The notes: generated from the sequence alone by a model not told the origin. 55,500 bases of DNA from Clostridia bacterium (GCA_017396365.1 JAFQMD010000023.1:1-55500), one strand, 5' to 3'. Positions 1-8,422 are shown, counted from the first letter of the stretch. Numbers and translations: made by a program.

Positions 1-2
1 TA

Positions 3-1007
3 TTATTTATTTAATGCTTCTTGAACTGCAACTGCGCAGGCAACGGTCATACCAACCATAGGGTTGTTACCAGCGCCGATTAAGCCCATCATTTCTACGT
101 GAGCAGGAACTGAAGAAGAACCTGCAAACTGAGCGTCAGAGTGCATTCTTCCAAGAGTATCCGTAAAGCCGTAAGATGCAGGACCTGCAGCCATGTTGTC
201 TGGGTGAAGAGTTCTACCCGTACCACCGCCAGATGCAACGGAGAAATACTTTCTGTTGTTGTCGATACACCATTTCTTGTAAGTGCCTGCAACTGGGTGT
301 TGGAATCTGGTTGGGTTAGTTGAGTTACCCGTGATAGAAACTTGTACGTTTTCGTGCGCCATAATAGCAACGCCTTCAGAAACGTCGTCTGCGCCGTAAC
401 ATCTAATCTTTGCTCTTTCTCCGTTTGAATATGGAGTTTCGCTTACGATAGTAAGTTTGCCAGTGTAGTAGTCGTACTTAGTTTGCACGTAAGTAAATCC
501 GTTGATACGGCTGATAATGAAAGCGGCGTCTTTACCAAGACCGTTCAATACAACTTTAAGTGGCTCTTTTCTAACCTTGTTTGCTTTAAGAGCAATACCG
601 ATTGCGCCTTCAGCAGCAGCGAAAGATTCGTGACCTGCTAAGAAACAGAAACAAGTGGTTTCTTCAGATAAAAGTCTTGCAGCAAGGTTACCGTGTCCGA
701 TACCAACTTTTCTTTGGTCGGCAACAGAACCTGGAATACAAAACGCTTGAAGACCAACGCCGATAAGTGATGCTGCGTCAGCAGCCTTTTTAGCGCCCGA
801 CTTAATAGCAACTGCAGCGCCTACAGTGTAAGCCCAAATAGCGTTTTCAAAACAAATAGGTTGAATTCCACGAACGATAGCGTCAACGTCAATACCTTTG
901 TCTAAACAAATTTGTCTTGCTTCTTCTAAATCTTTAATACCGTATTGCGCAAGGCAGTCGTTAATTTGGTTAATTCTTCTGGAATATCCTTCAAAAGTAA
1001 TACTCAT
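3..1007 (-). CDS. GGGtGRT family protein
   Basis: 334 aa, complete. It carries the motif GGGTGRT at residues 260-266 that names this family, plus Gly/Ala-rich stretches and conserved Cys residues. The family is common in Clostridia and is regularly found beside a NifU-like protein, as here; its biochemical role is not established. The start is chosen from a strong site (AGGAGG, 8 nt upstream of ATG). It lies 15 bp downstream of the NifU-like gene on the same strand, so the two are one operon read from the promoter at 1751-1779. An iron-sulfur link is inferred only from the neighbour. Genes further downstream are outside the window. Confidence 0.85.
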   Translation of the reverse strand: MSITFEGYSRRINQINDCLAQYGIKDLEEARQICLDKGIDVDAIVRGIQPICFENAIWAYTVGAAVAIKSGAKKAADAASLIGVGLQAFCIPGSVADQRKVGIGHGNLAARLLSEETTCFCFLAGHESFAAAEGAIGIALKANKVRKEPLKVVLNGLGKDAAFIISRINGFTYVQTKYDYYTGKLTIVSETPYSNGERAKIRCYGADDVSEGVAIMAHENVQVSITGNSTNPTRFQHPVAGTYKKWCIDNNRKYFSVASGGGTGRTLHPDNMAAGPASYGFTDTLGRMHSDAQFAGSSSVPAHVEMMGLIGAGNNPMVGMTVACAVAVQEALNK

Positions 1008-1022
1008 TATTGCTACCTCCTA

Positions 1023-1715
1023 TTATTCTACGCGTGGGTCGATAAATTTAACGCCTTCGTCAAATCTACCGTATTTACCCGATGCTTTTTCGTATGCTTC
1101 GTTAGGAGTAAGACCTTTCTTAATAAAGTCGGTCATTTTTCCAAGGCTTACGAAAGAGTAGCCGATAACTTGATTGTTAGCGTCAAGAGCCATTTTAGTA
1201 ACGTATCCTTCAGCCATTTCAAGATATCTCGTACCTTTGAGTTTAGTTCCGTACATAGTTCCAACTTGAGAACGAAGTCCTTTACCAAGGTCTTCAAGAC
1301 CAGCGCCGATAACAAGACCGTCGTCAGAGAAAGCAGATTGAGTTCTACCATATACGATTTGTAAGAAAAGTTCTCTCATAGCGGTGTTGATAGCGTCACA
1401 AACAAGGTCGGTGTTGAGCGCTTCTAAAATGGTTTTACCGGGGAGAATTTCAGATGCCATAGCGGCAGAGTGAGTCATACCCGAACAACCGATAGTTTCA
1501 ACGAGGGCTTCTTCAATAATACCCTTTTTAACGTTGAGAGAAAGTTTGCATGCGCCTTGTTGAGGAGCGCACCAGCCTACACCGTGAGTAAAGCCCGATA
1601 CGTCTTGAATTTCTCTTGACTGTACCCATAAACCTTCTTCAGGAATAGGAGCAGGTCCGTGGTTTGGTCCTTTAGCAACGCATACCATATTTTCAACTTC
1701 GTGAGAATATTGCAT
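1023..1715 (-). CDS. NifU-like iron-sulfur scaffold family protein
   Basis: 230 aa from the ATG at 1715, which follows GGAGG at good spacing; a longer reading from 1730 would overlap that site. Sequence resembles the clostridial 'iron-sulfur cluster assembly scaffold' proteins related to the NifU/IscU N-terminal fold, with Cys residues in contexts VCVAKG, GVGWCAPQ and TIGCSGMTH that could bind metal. It is much longer than IscU (about 130 aa), so a plain scaffold role is uncertain. First gene of a two-gene operon with the GGGtGRT protein; the pair probably works together. Confidence 0.8.
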   Translation of the reverse strand: MQYSHEVENMVCVAKGPNHGPAPIPEEGLWVQSREIQDVSGFTHGVGWCAPQQGACKLSLNVKKGIIEEALVETIGCSGMTHSAAMASEILPGKTILEALNTDLVCDAINTAMRELFLQIVYGRTQSAFSDDGLVIGAGLEDLGKGLRSQVGTMYGTKLKGTRYLEMAEGYVTKMALDANNQVIGYSFVSLGKMTDFIKKGLTPNEAYEKASGKYGRFDEGVKFIDPRVE

Positions 1716-1750
1716 TATATATTCCTCCAAATAGATTTTTTATCTTTACA

Positions 1751-1779
1751 ATTATAGCACATAACAAAATTTTTGACAA
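1751..1779 (-). promoter_or_regulatory. sigmaA-type promoter for the NifU-like/GGGtGRT operon
   Basis: On the minus strand TTGTCA (1774-1779), 17-bp spacer, TATAAT (1751-1756). The predicted start lies near 1744, about 30 nt before the ATG at 1715. Confidence 0.75.
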
Positions 1780-1831
1780 TAAATATTTTAACATTTTTAG
1801 TGTTTTCTATAAAAGGTTATCTATCTTTTTG

Positions 1832-1860
1832 TTGACTTTTTAGGCTTTTAGGGTTATACT
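1832..1860 (+). promoter_or_regulatory. sigmaA-type promoter for tyrS
   Basis: TTGACT (1832-1837), 17-bp spacer, TATACT (1855-1860). The start would be near 1867, leaving a leader of about 25 nt, so there is no room for a T-box. Confidence 0.75.
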
Positions 1861-1891
1861 TGATATGTTATTATACTTTTAGGAGATTGTT

Positions 1892-3097
1892 ATGAAAAAC
1901 GTATTAGACGTTCTTACCGAACGTGGGTTTGTAAAACAGACTGTTTACGGCGACGATTTAAGAAAGAAACTTGAAACTGAAAGCATTTCTTTTTACGTTG
2001 GCTTTGATCCTACGGCGGATTCTCTTCATATAGGTCATTATATTCCCATTATGGCAATGGCTTGGATGCAAAAATACGGTCATACTCCTATCGCTCTTTT
2101 CGGCGGTGGCACGGGTATGGTTGGCGATCCGTCGGGCAGAAGTGATATGCGTCAAATGTTAACGCCTGAAATTATCAATCATAATATTGCTTGTTTTAAA
2201 CAACAAATGTCAAGATTTATCCGTTTTGACGGAGAAAACGCTGCAATTATCGAAAATAACGAAGACTGGCTTATGAAACTTAACTACGTTGAATTTTTGC
2301 GTGATATAGGCGTTCATTTTTCGGTAAATAAAATGCTCACGGCTGAGTGTTTCCGTCAACGTATGGAAAAAGGGCTTACTTTCCTTGAGTTTAACTATAT
2401 GCTTATGCAAGGTTACGACTTTTTGGTTCTTAACCAAAAACACGGCTGTGTGTTAGAAGTTGGTGGCGACGACCAGTGGTCGAATATGCTTGCAGGCGTT
2501 GACCTTATAAGAAGAAAAGAGCAAAAAGACGCTTATTGCTTAACTTGTACCCTTTTATTAAACAGCGAAGGCAAAAAGATGGGCAAAACGCAAAAGGGCG
2601 CGCTTTGGCTTGACGAAAAGAAGTGTTCGGTTTACGATTTCTATCAATATTTTAGAAACGTTGAAGACGTTAAAGTCGCAGAATGTATGCGTCTTTTAAC
2701 CTTTATGGAAATGGACGAAATTGCCGAACTTACCAAGTATAACGACGAGAGAATGAATCAAGCGAAAGAGCGTTTGGCGTTTGAAGTTACCAAACTCGTT
2801 CACGGCGAAGAAAAGGCAACCGAGGCTCAAAAACAAGCAAAGGCTGCTTTTGGCGGAAACGTTGAAGATATGCCAACCTTTAACGCAAACGGCTTGACTA
2901 ACGTAATTGATATTATCGCCGCGTCGGGCGTTGCTAAATCTAAGAGCGAAGCAAGACGTCTTATTGAAGGAAATGCAATTTCCGTTGACGATAAAAAGAT
3001 AACCGTTCAAGAAGTTGAACTTTCCGACGAAATCAAACAAAAGGGAAGTTTCGTTCTTCATAAGGGTAAAAAAGTTCATATCAATATTATTTTATAA
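1892..3097 (+). CDS. tyrS: tyrosyl-tRNA synthetase
   Basis: 401 aa, normal length for a bacterial TyrRS. It charges tRNA-Tyr with tyrosine. Class I signatures are visible: HIGH at residues 46-49, a GGDDQWSN stretch in the active site, and the KMSKS equivalent KKMGKT. A C-terminal S4 RNA-binding region (about residues 335-401) is present. ATG follows TTAGGAG at good spacing. It is transcribed alone, between its own promoter and a strong terminator. Many clostridial tyrS genes have a T-box; this one does not. Confidence 0.97.
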   Translation: MKNVLDVLTERGFVKQTVYGDDLRKKLETESISFYVGFDPTADSLHIGHYIPIMAMAWMQKYGHTPIALFGGGTGMVGDPSGRSDMRQMLTPEIINHNIACFKQQMSRFIRFDGENAAIIENNEDWLMKLNYVEFLRDIGVHFSVNKMLTAECFRQRMEKGLTFLEFNYMLMQGYDFLVLNQKHGCVLEVGGDDQWSNMLAGVDLIRRKEQKDAYCLTCTLLLNSEGKKMGKTQKGALWLDEKKCSVYDFYQYFRNVEDVKVAECMRLLTFMEMDEIAELTKYNDERMNQAKERLAFEVTKLVHGEEKATEAQKQAKAAFGGNVEDMPTFNANGLTNVIDIIAASGVAKSKSEARRLIEGNAISVDDKKITVQEVELSDEIKQKGSFVLHKGKKVHINIIL

Positions 3098-3099
3098 GC

Positions 3100-3130
3100 A
3101 AAAAACTGCCGAAATGTCGGCAGTTTTTTA
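3100..3130 (+). terminator. Rho-independent terminator of tyrS
   Basis: Inverted repeat AAAAACTGCCGA / TCGGCAGTTTTT with a 4-nt loop directly after the tyrS stop, ending in a T run. Confidence 0.9.
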
Positions 3131-3220
3131 ATGTAAAGAAAGCATAGCGAGCCGTTTAAATTGACTCACTATTGTTTGCCAATTTGATATTTCGGTCTAC
3201 AAATGGCAAAACTATTTTAG

Positions 3221-3535
3221 TTATACTGCTGCTGCTATCACTGAAATAATACCTAAAATAATACCCAAAATAAAAGGAATGGCAATAGCTGAACAAAAAC
3301 CCCAAATTGCTCCTTTACCTGCAGATTTTGCCCTTAAGGGTGTAGTATCTTTATAAACTAAGTAAAGAATAAGACCTACTAAGGGGATAAAAAAACCTAA
3401 AACTGCAAAGCCAGTGCTAGGCTCGTCAGTTATTTGATTTAAATTGCGAGACTTATTTTGCGCAATTGCGCATCCGCAGTGAACGCAAACAACGGCTTCG
3501 TCATTAACTTCTTTTCCACAATGTGAACAATACAT
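3221..3535 (-). CDS. zinc-ribbon membrane protein
   Basis: 104 aa from the ATG at 3535, which follows AAGGAG; the reading frame is open further upstream but that part overlaps the structured RNA and has no ribosome site. N-terminus MYCSHCGKEV..VCVHCGCAI is a zinc-ribbon with two CxxC knuckles. Two hydrophobic segments follow (GFAVLGFFIPLVGLILYLV and a C-terminal helix rich in Ile/Gly). This architecture is common in Bacillota with no defined function. A terminator-like hairpin sits between its promoter and the start codon, so expression may depend on readthrough. Confidence 0.8.
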   Translation of the reverse strand: MYCSHCGKEVNDEAVVCVHCGCAIAQNKSRNLNQITDEPSTGFAVLGFFIPLVGLILYLVYKDTTPLRAKSAGKGAIWGFCSAIAIPFILGIILGIISVIAAAV

Positions 3536-3557
3536 AAATTTTCTCCTTATTACAAAA

Positions 3558-3770
3558 CAAAAAGTGCGCCAACCAAAGTTGACGCACCGAAAAACGCAAA
3601 CTCCGATTGTCGCCAAACAAATTTCAAGCATACGAAAGGATACCCTAACACAATAACCTGATGGAATTTGCGTTTTTTCCAAATTCATATAGTTATTGTG
3701 TACAACAAAATAAAGAATAATTTCTTGCAAAAGAAAATATCCCCACGTTTGCTTATGAAATTTGTTTGGC
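3558..3770 (-). ncRNA. structured RNA of about 210 nt, 6S-like
   Basis: A good promoter (3777-3805) predicts transcription start at about 3770 on the minus strand. The first 20 nt (3770-3751) pair with 3629-3612 over 18 bp with a 2-nt bulge. Inside, ACG and GGATA segments pair with TATCC and CGT, then a wide bubble, then CACAATAAC/GTTATTGTG (3692-3700 with 3649-3657) and a capping stem (3680-3686 with 3664-3670). This rod with a large central bubble and paired ends is the shape of 6S RNA. A terminator hairpin (3564-3587) followed by a T-rich run ends it. The 6S identity is inference from shape; a cis-acting leader for the zinc-ribbon gene is the alternative. Confidence 0.55.
3564..3587 (-). 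terminator. terminator or attenuator at the end of the structured RNA
   Basis: On the minus strand GTGCGTCAAC / GTTGGCGCAC with a TTTG loop and one U-G pair, followed by TTTTTGTTTT. It lies between the promoter at 3777-3805 and the start of the zinc-ribbon gene at 3535. Confidence 0.75.
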
Positions 3771-3776
3771 AAAGTT

Positions 3777-3805
3777 AGTATATCACATATAATAAATTTT
3801 ATCAA
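3777..3805 (-). promoter_or_regulatory. sigmaA-type promoter of the structured RNA
   Basis: Minus strand TTGATA (3800-3805), 17-bp spacer, TATACT (3777-3782). Confidence 0.75.
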
Positions 3806-3860
3806 GTAAAATTGATAGAGTGAAATACCGTATTTTATACAGCTGAAGAAAAAGGAAATA

Positions 3861-4075
3861 TCCCTAAAAAGTATTGCGATAGTTCAAAGGTTATCTATAA
3901 CGGGGTAAATCACTTCTAAATGAAAAGGAGTGGTCTAGCAACCACCCCTTTCCCTTGGAGAAAAAAGAATTATCCCTAAAAAGTATTGCGATAGTTCAAA
4001 GGTTATCTATAACGGGATAAATCCTTTCTAAATGAAAAGGAGTGGTCTAGCAACCACCCCTTTCCCTTGGAGAAA
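3861..4075. repeat. two tandem copies of a 112-bp intergenic repeat
   Basis: Copy 1 begins at 3861 and copy 2 at 3973, both opening with TCCCTAAAAAGTATTGCG and nearly identical to the end (about 4075). Each contains an inverted repeat (minus strand AAAGGGGTGGT / ACCACTCCTTT with a 6-nt loop). The 3806-4258 stretch holds no convincing gene; the small open frame over it has no supporting features. Confidence 0.85.
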
Positions 4076-4258
4076 TGATTTAAAAAACAAGAAAAAACTA
4101 ATGAAAAAACAAACGTGAAATCTAATTTACACCTATATTGTATCACCCGTTGTTGTTTGGCGTTTGAAAGAAAAATATAAATTGAGTGAAAAAACTTTTC
4201 ACGAAAATTTTTCTTGACACCAAAAAAACCTATATTAAGTAAAATAAACAAAAAACGA

Positions 4259-4287
4259 TTGCGATTTTTTTAAAATCAATATATAAT
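4259..4287 (+). promoter_or_regulatory. sigmaA-type promoter for the metal exporter operon
   Basis: TTGCGA (4259-4264), 17-bp spacer, TATAAT (4282-4287), followed by AAAGGAGG just before the ATG at 4315. Confidence 0.75.
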
Positions 4288-4314
4288 ATTCTTATAAAAT
4301 AAAGGAGGCGTAAA

Positions 4315-5199
4315 ATGGATATCGGACACGTGTTTTTGCATAGTTTAAAAGACTGTGTTTTTATGCTTCCTATAATGCTAATAACCTACGTTATTATAGA
4401 ACTTATCGAAAGAAAGACGAGTTTTGCAACTAACGGCAAGTTTTTATCGGGAAAGGCGTCGCCCGTATTCGGTTCTTTGCTCGGCACTATTCCGCAATGC
4501 GGAGTAAGCGTTATGTCGGCAAAACTGTTCGACAAGGGCATAATCGGGCTCGGTACTTTATTTAGCGTGTTTATCTCAACGAGCGACGAGGCGTTTTCAA
4601 TACTCATTGCAAGTGAAAAACGTCTTGATTTAATTCCGCTTATAGTTATTAAACTTGTACTCGCAATAGCGGTGGGGTTGTTTTTCAATCTTATTTTATC
4701 TAAGAAAAAGAATTTTGAAGGCGAAGTTTTCGAGCATGATAGCGTTTGCGCGCATTGCCACCACGGTGTAGAAGACGGCAAGTACGCGTGGGTAAAAATG
4801 TACGTTTTAGTTCCGCTTTTTCACGCCCTTCAAACCTTTTTATACGTATTTTTAGTAACCTTTATATTTGGAATTTTCTTTGGCGAAGAAGGGCTTATCG
4901 GCGAGGAAAAATTTGCCAAGTATCTTTTAAGCGTTAAATACGCCGAGAGTTTTATAACCGCGCTCATAGGTCTTATTCCAAACTGCGCGTCGTCGGCAAT
5001 AATTACGAGCGCGTACGTAAGCGGAGGTATATCTTTCGGTAGTTTAGTAGCAGGGCTAATATCAAACGCAGGCGTTGGGCTTGCCGTACTTTTTAAAAAT
5101 ACTAAAGAGATAAAAAGAAACGTTTTTATACTTTTAACGCTCTATTTTGTAGGCTCTTTTAGCGGACTTTTTATAACGCTTATAACGGGTTTGTTTTAA
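4315..5199 (+). CDS. putative heavy-metal exporter, ArsP_2/putative manganese transporter family
   Basis: 294 aa membrane protein. Two similar halves of about five hydrophobic helices each, each with a conserved entry loop (GTIPQCGVSVMSA near residue 58 and GLIPNCASSAIITSA near residue 220), separated by a cytoplasmic loop with CAHCHH that could bind metal. This matches the 10-TM heavy-metal exporter family annotated in databases as arsenic efflux or manganese transporter; the substrate cannot be told from sequence. Ribosome site AAAGGAGG. First gene of a run that continues through two unknown genes and dut. No yybP-type riboswitch seen upstream. Confidence 0.8.
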   Translation: MDIGHVFLHSLKDCVFMLPIMLITYVIIELIERKTSFATNGKFLSGKASPVFGSLLGTIPQCGVSVMSAKLFDKGIIGLGTLFSVFISTSDEAFSILIASEKRLDLIPLIVIKLVLAIAVGLFFNLILSKKKNFEGEVFEHDSVCAHCHHGVEDGKYAWVKMYVLVPLFHALQTFLYVFLVTFIFGIFFGEEGLIGEEKFAKYLLSVKYAESFITALIGLIPNCASSAIITSAYVSGGISFGSLVAGLISNAGVGLAVLFKNTKEIKRNVFILLTLYFVGSFSGLFITLITGLF

Positions 5200-5209
5200 A
5201 GGGGAAGTT

Positions 5210-6037
5210 ATGCAAGAACTTTTAAACTGGATAGGTAAAAATATCGTTAATGGACTTATAAGCCTACTTATCTTTATTTTATGCGCTGTTTTAGGCGGAG
5301 TAATTGCGCATATAACCTTGTTGTTTTTAAAAAGCGGAAAACAAAAAACACGCAAAAAAACTACCAAAAGTATTGAGAGTTTCGTTGACAAAGTCGTGGA
5401 TGATTACTATAGTCAAGACGTAAAACTTGGCAAAGAAAAATTGACTCAACTTTTATCCGTAGCAAGCAAGTTGTTCGAAGAAATTCCAAAAAACTATAAA
5501 AGTAACGTAAAGTATTTTGAGATATTAAAGGCGAACGATTTCGACTTTTTACAAAAGGACGTAAAAATAAGTCTTGAATTTGCTACAAGCGAGAGCATTC
5601 GCTTTTTAAGGGCGACGATAAACGCTTTAAAAGAAGAAGTTTACCTTTTTTTAGATAACGGCGTTGTAAAGGGACTTTACGGAGCAGGAAAAGTTTTTAA
5701 TTTTTTTGCAAGATTTGGCGATATTCCTAAAAATCCCGAAGATTTATTAGTTTCAGAAGTGTTTGAAATTATAGAAAAATTGTCAAACCCTAACAAGCAA
5801 GTTAAAAAACAATTAAGCGAGCAAAAAGAAAAGGGGTTAATTAAAAAGGGGATTGAAATAATCGGCGGTAAAGCAAAAGACGTAGGTATTTCGTTTGCGA
5901 CAACCGCCGTAGATAAATACTTAGAAGATTTTATTCGCGAGTTTGCGCAAATTATAAATCTTTTATATTCGGACGGCTTTAAAGACGAAAAGCAAGAAAA
6001 GGTTACGCAACCAAATTCAAAAAAGGGGGTTGCGTGA
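5210..6037 (+). CDS. membrane-anchored protein of unknown function
   Basis: 275 aa, not recognised. One N-terminal transmembrane helix (about residues 14-40), a Lys/Arg-rich stretch (KQKTRKKTTKS), then a soluble helical domain rich in Lys and Glu, so the bulk is likely cytoplasmic. A conserved-looking stretch reads FDFLQKDVKISLEFATSESIRFL. Starts 10 bp after the exporter gene behind GGGGAAG, and its stop is 1 bp before the next start, so all are cotranscribed. Codon use is like its neighbours. No function is proposed. Confidence 0.75.
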   Translation: MQELLNWIGKNIVNGLISLLIFILCAVLGGVIAHITLLFLKSGKQKTRKKTTKSIESFVDKVVDDYYSQDVKLGKEKLTQLLSVASKLFEEIPKNYKSNVKYFEILKANDFDFLQKDVKISLEFATSESIRFLRATINALKEEVYLFLDNGVVKGLYGAGKVFNFFARFGDIPKNPEDLLVSEVFEIIEKLSNPNKQVKKQLSEQKEKGLIKKGIEIIGGKAKDVGISFATTAVDKYLEDFIREFAQIINLLYSDGFKDEKQEKVTQPNSKKGVA

Positions 6038-6038
6038 T

Positions 6039-6728
6039 ATGTGGGCTAAGATTTTAGCAGGGGTTTTCGGCATAGTAGTCGGCTTTATAGTAGTTCTTTG
6101 GTTTAGAGTAAGGAGCGTTAGAAAAAGAATAAACGCAAGCCTGCGAAAAATAGGGCTGTTTGAACTTACTTCATCTCAAAAAAGAGAAATAGAGCGCATA
6201 ATAACAGAAAAGAGAAAACTGTATAAAAAGCAAAACAAGGGTGTCGTTTGTCGCGACGTGTTAGGGCTTAAAAAGAAAAAGTCAAACGTTTTTCCCAAGG
6301 CGTACTGGCATATAATAAAAGAAGTTGCCTTAGTGTTTGACGACAAAAGGCAAAATCCGTTTTTAGACTTTTCTATAAAAAGCGCTTTTGATTTTTTAAA
6401 CAAGGTAACGGATAGAATAGAGAGCGTTTTAGACGATATGCAAATTCCCGTTTTAAAAAATTTAAAATTATCTACGATTATGGGCGTTACAAGCATAGGT
6501 AAAGTCTTTTCAAACAAAGTCGTAAAAACGGGCGCGTCGTTTGCAAAAAGGCTCGGCAATTTGTTTAATTTATTAAACCCGTACCATTGGGTAAAAAAAA
6601 TAGCGCTTAGTTATTTCTTTACTAAAATTATAAATGAAATATTGCTTGCAAGCGTTGACGTGGTTGCTTGGGAGTTCGCTCGTTTTTACAAACAAGCAGA
6701 GCAAAAAGTCGAACTTGTCGCAGTTTAA
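6039..6728 (+). CDS. membrane-anchored protein of unknown function
   Basis: 229 aa from the ATG at 6039, placed 9 nt after AAAGGGGG; an in-frame TTG at 6030 overlaps that site and is less likely. One N-terminal transmembrane helix (IVVGFIVVLWF), then a basic helical region and a domain with the stretch ALVFDDKRQNPFLDFSIKSA. It shares the plan of the preceding gene (single helix, basic linker, helical domain), suggesting a functional pair, though I see no clear sequence identity. Function unknown. Confidence 0.75.
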   Translation: MWAKILAGVFGIVVGFIVVLWFRVRSVRKRINASLRKIGLFELTSSQKREIERIITEKRKLYKKQNKGVVCRDVLGLKKKKSNVFPKAYWHIIKEVALVFDDKRQNPFLDFSIKSAFDFLNKVTDRIESVLDDMQIPVLKNLKLSTIMGVTSIGKVFSNKVVKTGASFAKRLGNLFNLLNPYHWVKKIALSYFFTKIINEILLASVDVVAWEFARFYKQAEQKVELVAV

Positions 6729-6742
6729 ACAAGGAGTAAAAA

Positions 6743-7177
6743 ATGAAAGTAAAAGTTAAAAAGTTGGTCAATAGCGCGATTATTCCCACTTTTGGCAGTG
6801 TAGAAAGCGCAGGGGGAGACCTTTATAACGCAGGCGACGACGTGGTAATTTCGCCGTCGGAAACCGTACTTATCGGCACGGGACTTGCCGTGGAAATTCC
6901 CGAAGGTTACGTTGGGCTCGTATATGCAAGGAGTGGACTTGCTTCGAAGTGCGGTCTTGCTCCTGCAAACAAAGTCGGCGTAATTGATAGCGATTATAGG
7001 GGGGAGATTAAAGTCGCTCTTTTTAACCATTCAAAAGAAACGAGAACTGTTTTAAAAGGCGAGAGAATTGCCCAAATGGTAATCGCGCCCTATTTAAAGG
7101 TAGAATACGAAGAAGTCGAAGAACTTTCTTCAACGGAAAGGGGAGAAGGCGGTTTTGGTTCTACGGGCAAAAAATAA
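6743..7177 (+). CDS. dut: dUTP diphosphatase
   Basis: 144 aa, standard size of trimeric dUTPase, which splits dUTP to dUMP and pyrophosphate and so keeps uracil out of DNA and feeds dTMP synthesis. All five motifs are visible: SAGGDLYNAG, ARSGLASKCGL, NKVGVIDSDYRGEIKVALFN, GERIAQMVI and the C-terminal RGEGGFGSTGK that closes over the base. Motif 1 carries GGDL where most family members have a single-residue variant (usually AGYDL or AGADL). Ribosome site AAGGAG. It closes the run begun at 4315; its neighbours give no metabolic clue. Confidence 0.95.
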   Translation: MKVKVKKLVNSAIIPTFGSVESAGGDLYNAGDDVVISPSETVLIGTGLAVEIPEGYVGLVYARSGLASKCGLAPANKVGVIDSDYRGEIKVALFNHSKETRTVLKGERIAQMVIAPYLKVEYEEVEELSSTERGEGGFGSTGKK

Positions 7178-7227
7178 ATTGTCATAATCAATGAAAATCA
7201 ACTAATTTTCTTTAAAGGGGAGATTTT

Positions 7228-8319
7228 ATGAAAAGGAAATTCGTAAGTTTTGTACTTTTAATTTTGACGTTTGTAACGGCAACGTTTTTTGCTGGGTGCG
7301 GACTAAAATTGCCCACGTCTAAAAATTATAACGACGACGTTACGGCGGTTAAACCCGAAGATATAACCGCGCCGAATTTCGTTGTAAAAGACGGCGAGAC
7401 CTATTATACGTCGGAAAAGTTATGTTTAATGGTAGAAGTAAACGGCGCTTTTTACGAGTTGGAATATTTTTCTCTCGACCAAAACAAGCGTGTTTACGAC
7501 GACGTTTATTTTTACGAAAAAGATTATTTTTTTATGATTACGGGCGACTACCGTGATATATACGCGTCTTTAGGCGATAGCGCCGACCTTGAATACGCCG
7601 AAGAAGAAAGAGAACAGGGCTACGATATTCAAATTAACGTCAAAAAAAGCGGAATTTATAAGGTTATTTTTGACGTTGACACTTTAAAATTCGATTTGCA
7701 ATTTAAGTCGGATATTGAAACGCCCGTGTATTACCCCATTAAAAATTGCAGTATTTATTCTATAAAGACGAGTTGGGTGGAAATGAGCCAAAACCCTGAC
7801 AACGCGGACGAGTTCGTAATAAGCAATTTTGAAGTAGATGCAGGGGTATCCATCGGGTTTTACAGTAATATTCACACGAGTAATTACAAAGTTACGTTGG
7901 ATAGCGCATGCCAAGATAAATATTGTTCGGGCGGGGGCAAGCTCGTTGGAATAAACGTCGGCGGAAAATATAATTTTTACATAAACAAGAAAACTTACGT
8001 CGTAAGAGCCGAACTTTTAAATCCCGAAACGGCAACCTATAAAGTAATTTATTATGAAGACGGCGATTTTAAAACTTTACAGCCAAGCGAAAGCAACGTT
8101 CCGTACATTTTCAAAAAAAGAATTACGGTAGAAAGAAAATATCAAAACTTGCCCGATTTTTATAGCGATAATTATACGAATTACAAATTAAGCGTTGTGG
8201 ATATAGCAAGCGTTTTATATTGTAATGACGGCGAGTATTATTTTAAACAAGTTGGAAGTTACGACTTAACGATTAACTTACAGACCTTTGAACTTACCGT
8301 TGAAATGCTCCCAGAGTAA
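7228..8319 (+). CDS. predicted lipoprotein of unknown function
   Basis: 363 aa. A type II signal peptide ends in the lipobox FAGC (Cys near residue 24), so the mature protein should be lipid-anchored on the outside of the membrane. The rest is rich in Tyr, Asp and beta-type sequence, with repeated patterns of the type YKVIF/YNFYI followed by KTYVVRAELL, suggesting repeated beta-sandwich modules. Not recognised as a solute-binding protein. Ribosome site AAGGGGAG. Ends at a strong terminator. Confidence 0.8.
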   Translation: MKRKFVSFVLLILTFVTATFFAGCGLKLPTSKNYNDDVTAVKPEDITAPNFVVKDGETYYTSEKLCLMVEVNGAFYELEYFSLDQNKRVYDDVYFYEKDYFFMITGDYRDIYASLGDSADLEYAEEEREQGYDIQINVKKSGIYKVIFDVDTLKFDLQFKSDIETPVYYPIKNCSIYSIKTSWVEMSQNPDNADEFVISNFEVDAGVSIGFYSNIHTSNYKVTLDSACQDKYCSGGGKLVGINVGGKYNFYINKKTYVVRAELLNPETATYKVIYYEDGDFKTLQPSESNVPYIFKKRITVERKYQNLPDFYSDNYTNYKLSVVDIASVLYCNDGEYYFKQVGSYDLTINLQTFELTVEMLPE

Positions 8320-8343
8320 AAATTAAAAGATTTAAGGAATATT

Positions 8344-8382
8344 TTCCGCGCGCAAATCTTGCGTTTGCGCGCGGAATTTTTT
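8344..8382 (+). terminator. Rho-independent terminator
   Basis: TTCCGCGCGCAAA / TTTGCGCGCGGAA, 7-nt loop, six T: a very GC-rich perfect stem ending the lipoprotein transcript. Confidence 0.95.
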
Positions 8383-8422
8383 ATATTATATAAAAATATA
8401 TAATAAATGTGTTTAATTTACA

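Noticed and set aside
4003..4251. 82-codon open frame on the minus strand across the tandem repeat
   Set aside because: It runs through repeated hairpin DNA, has no ribosome site and no recognisable protein features.
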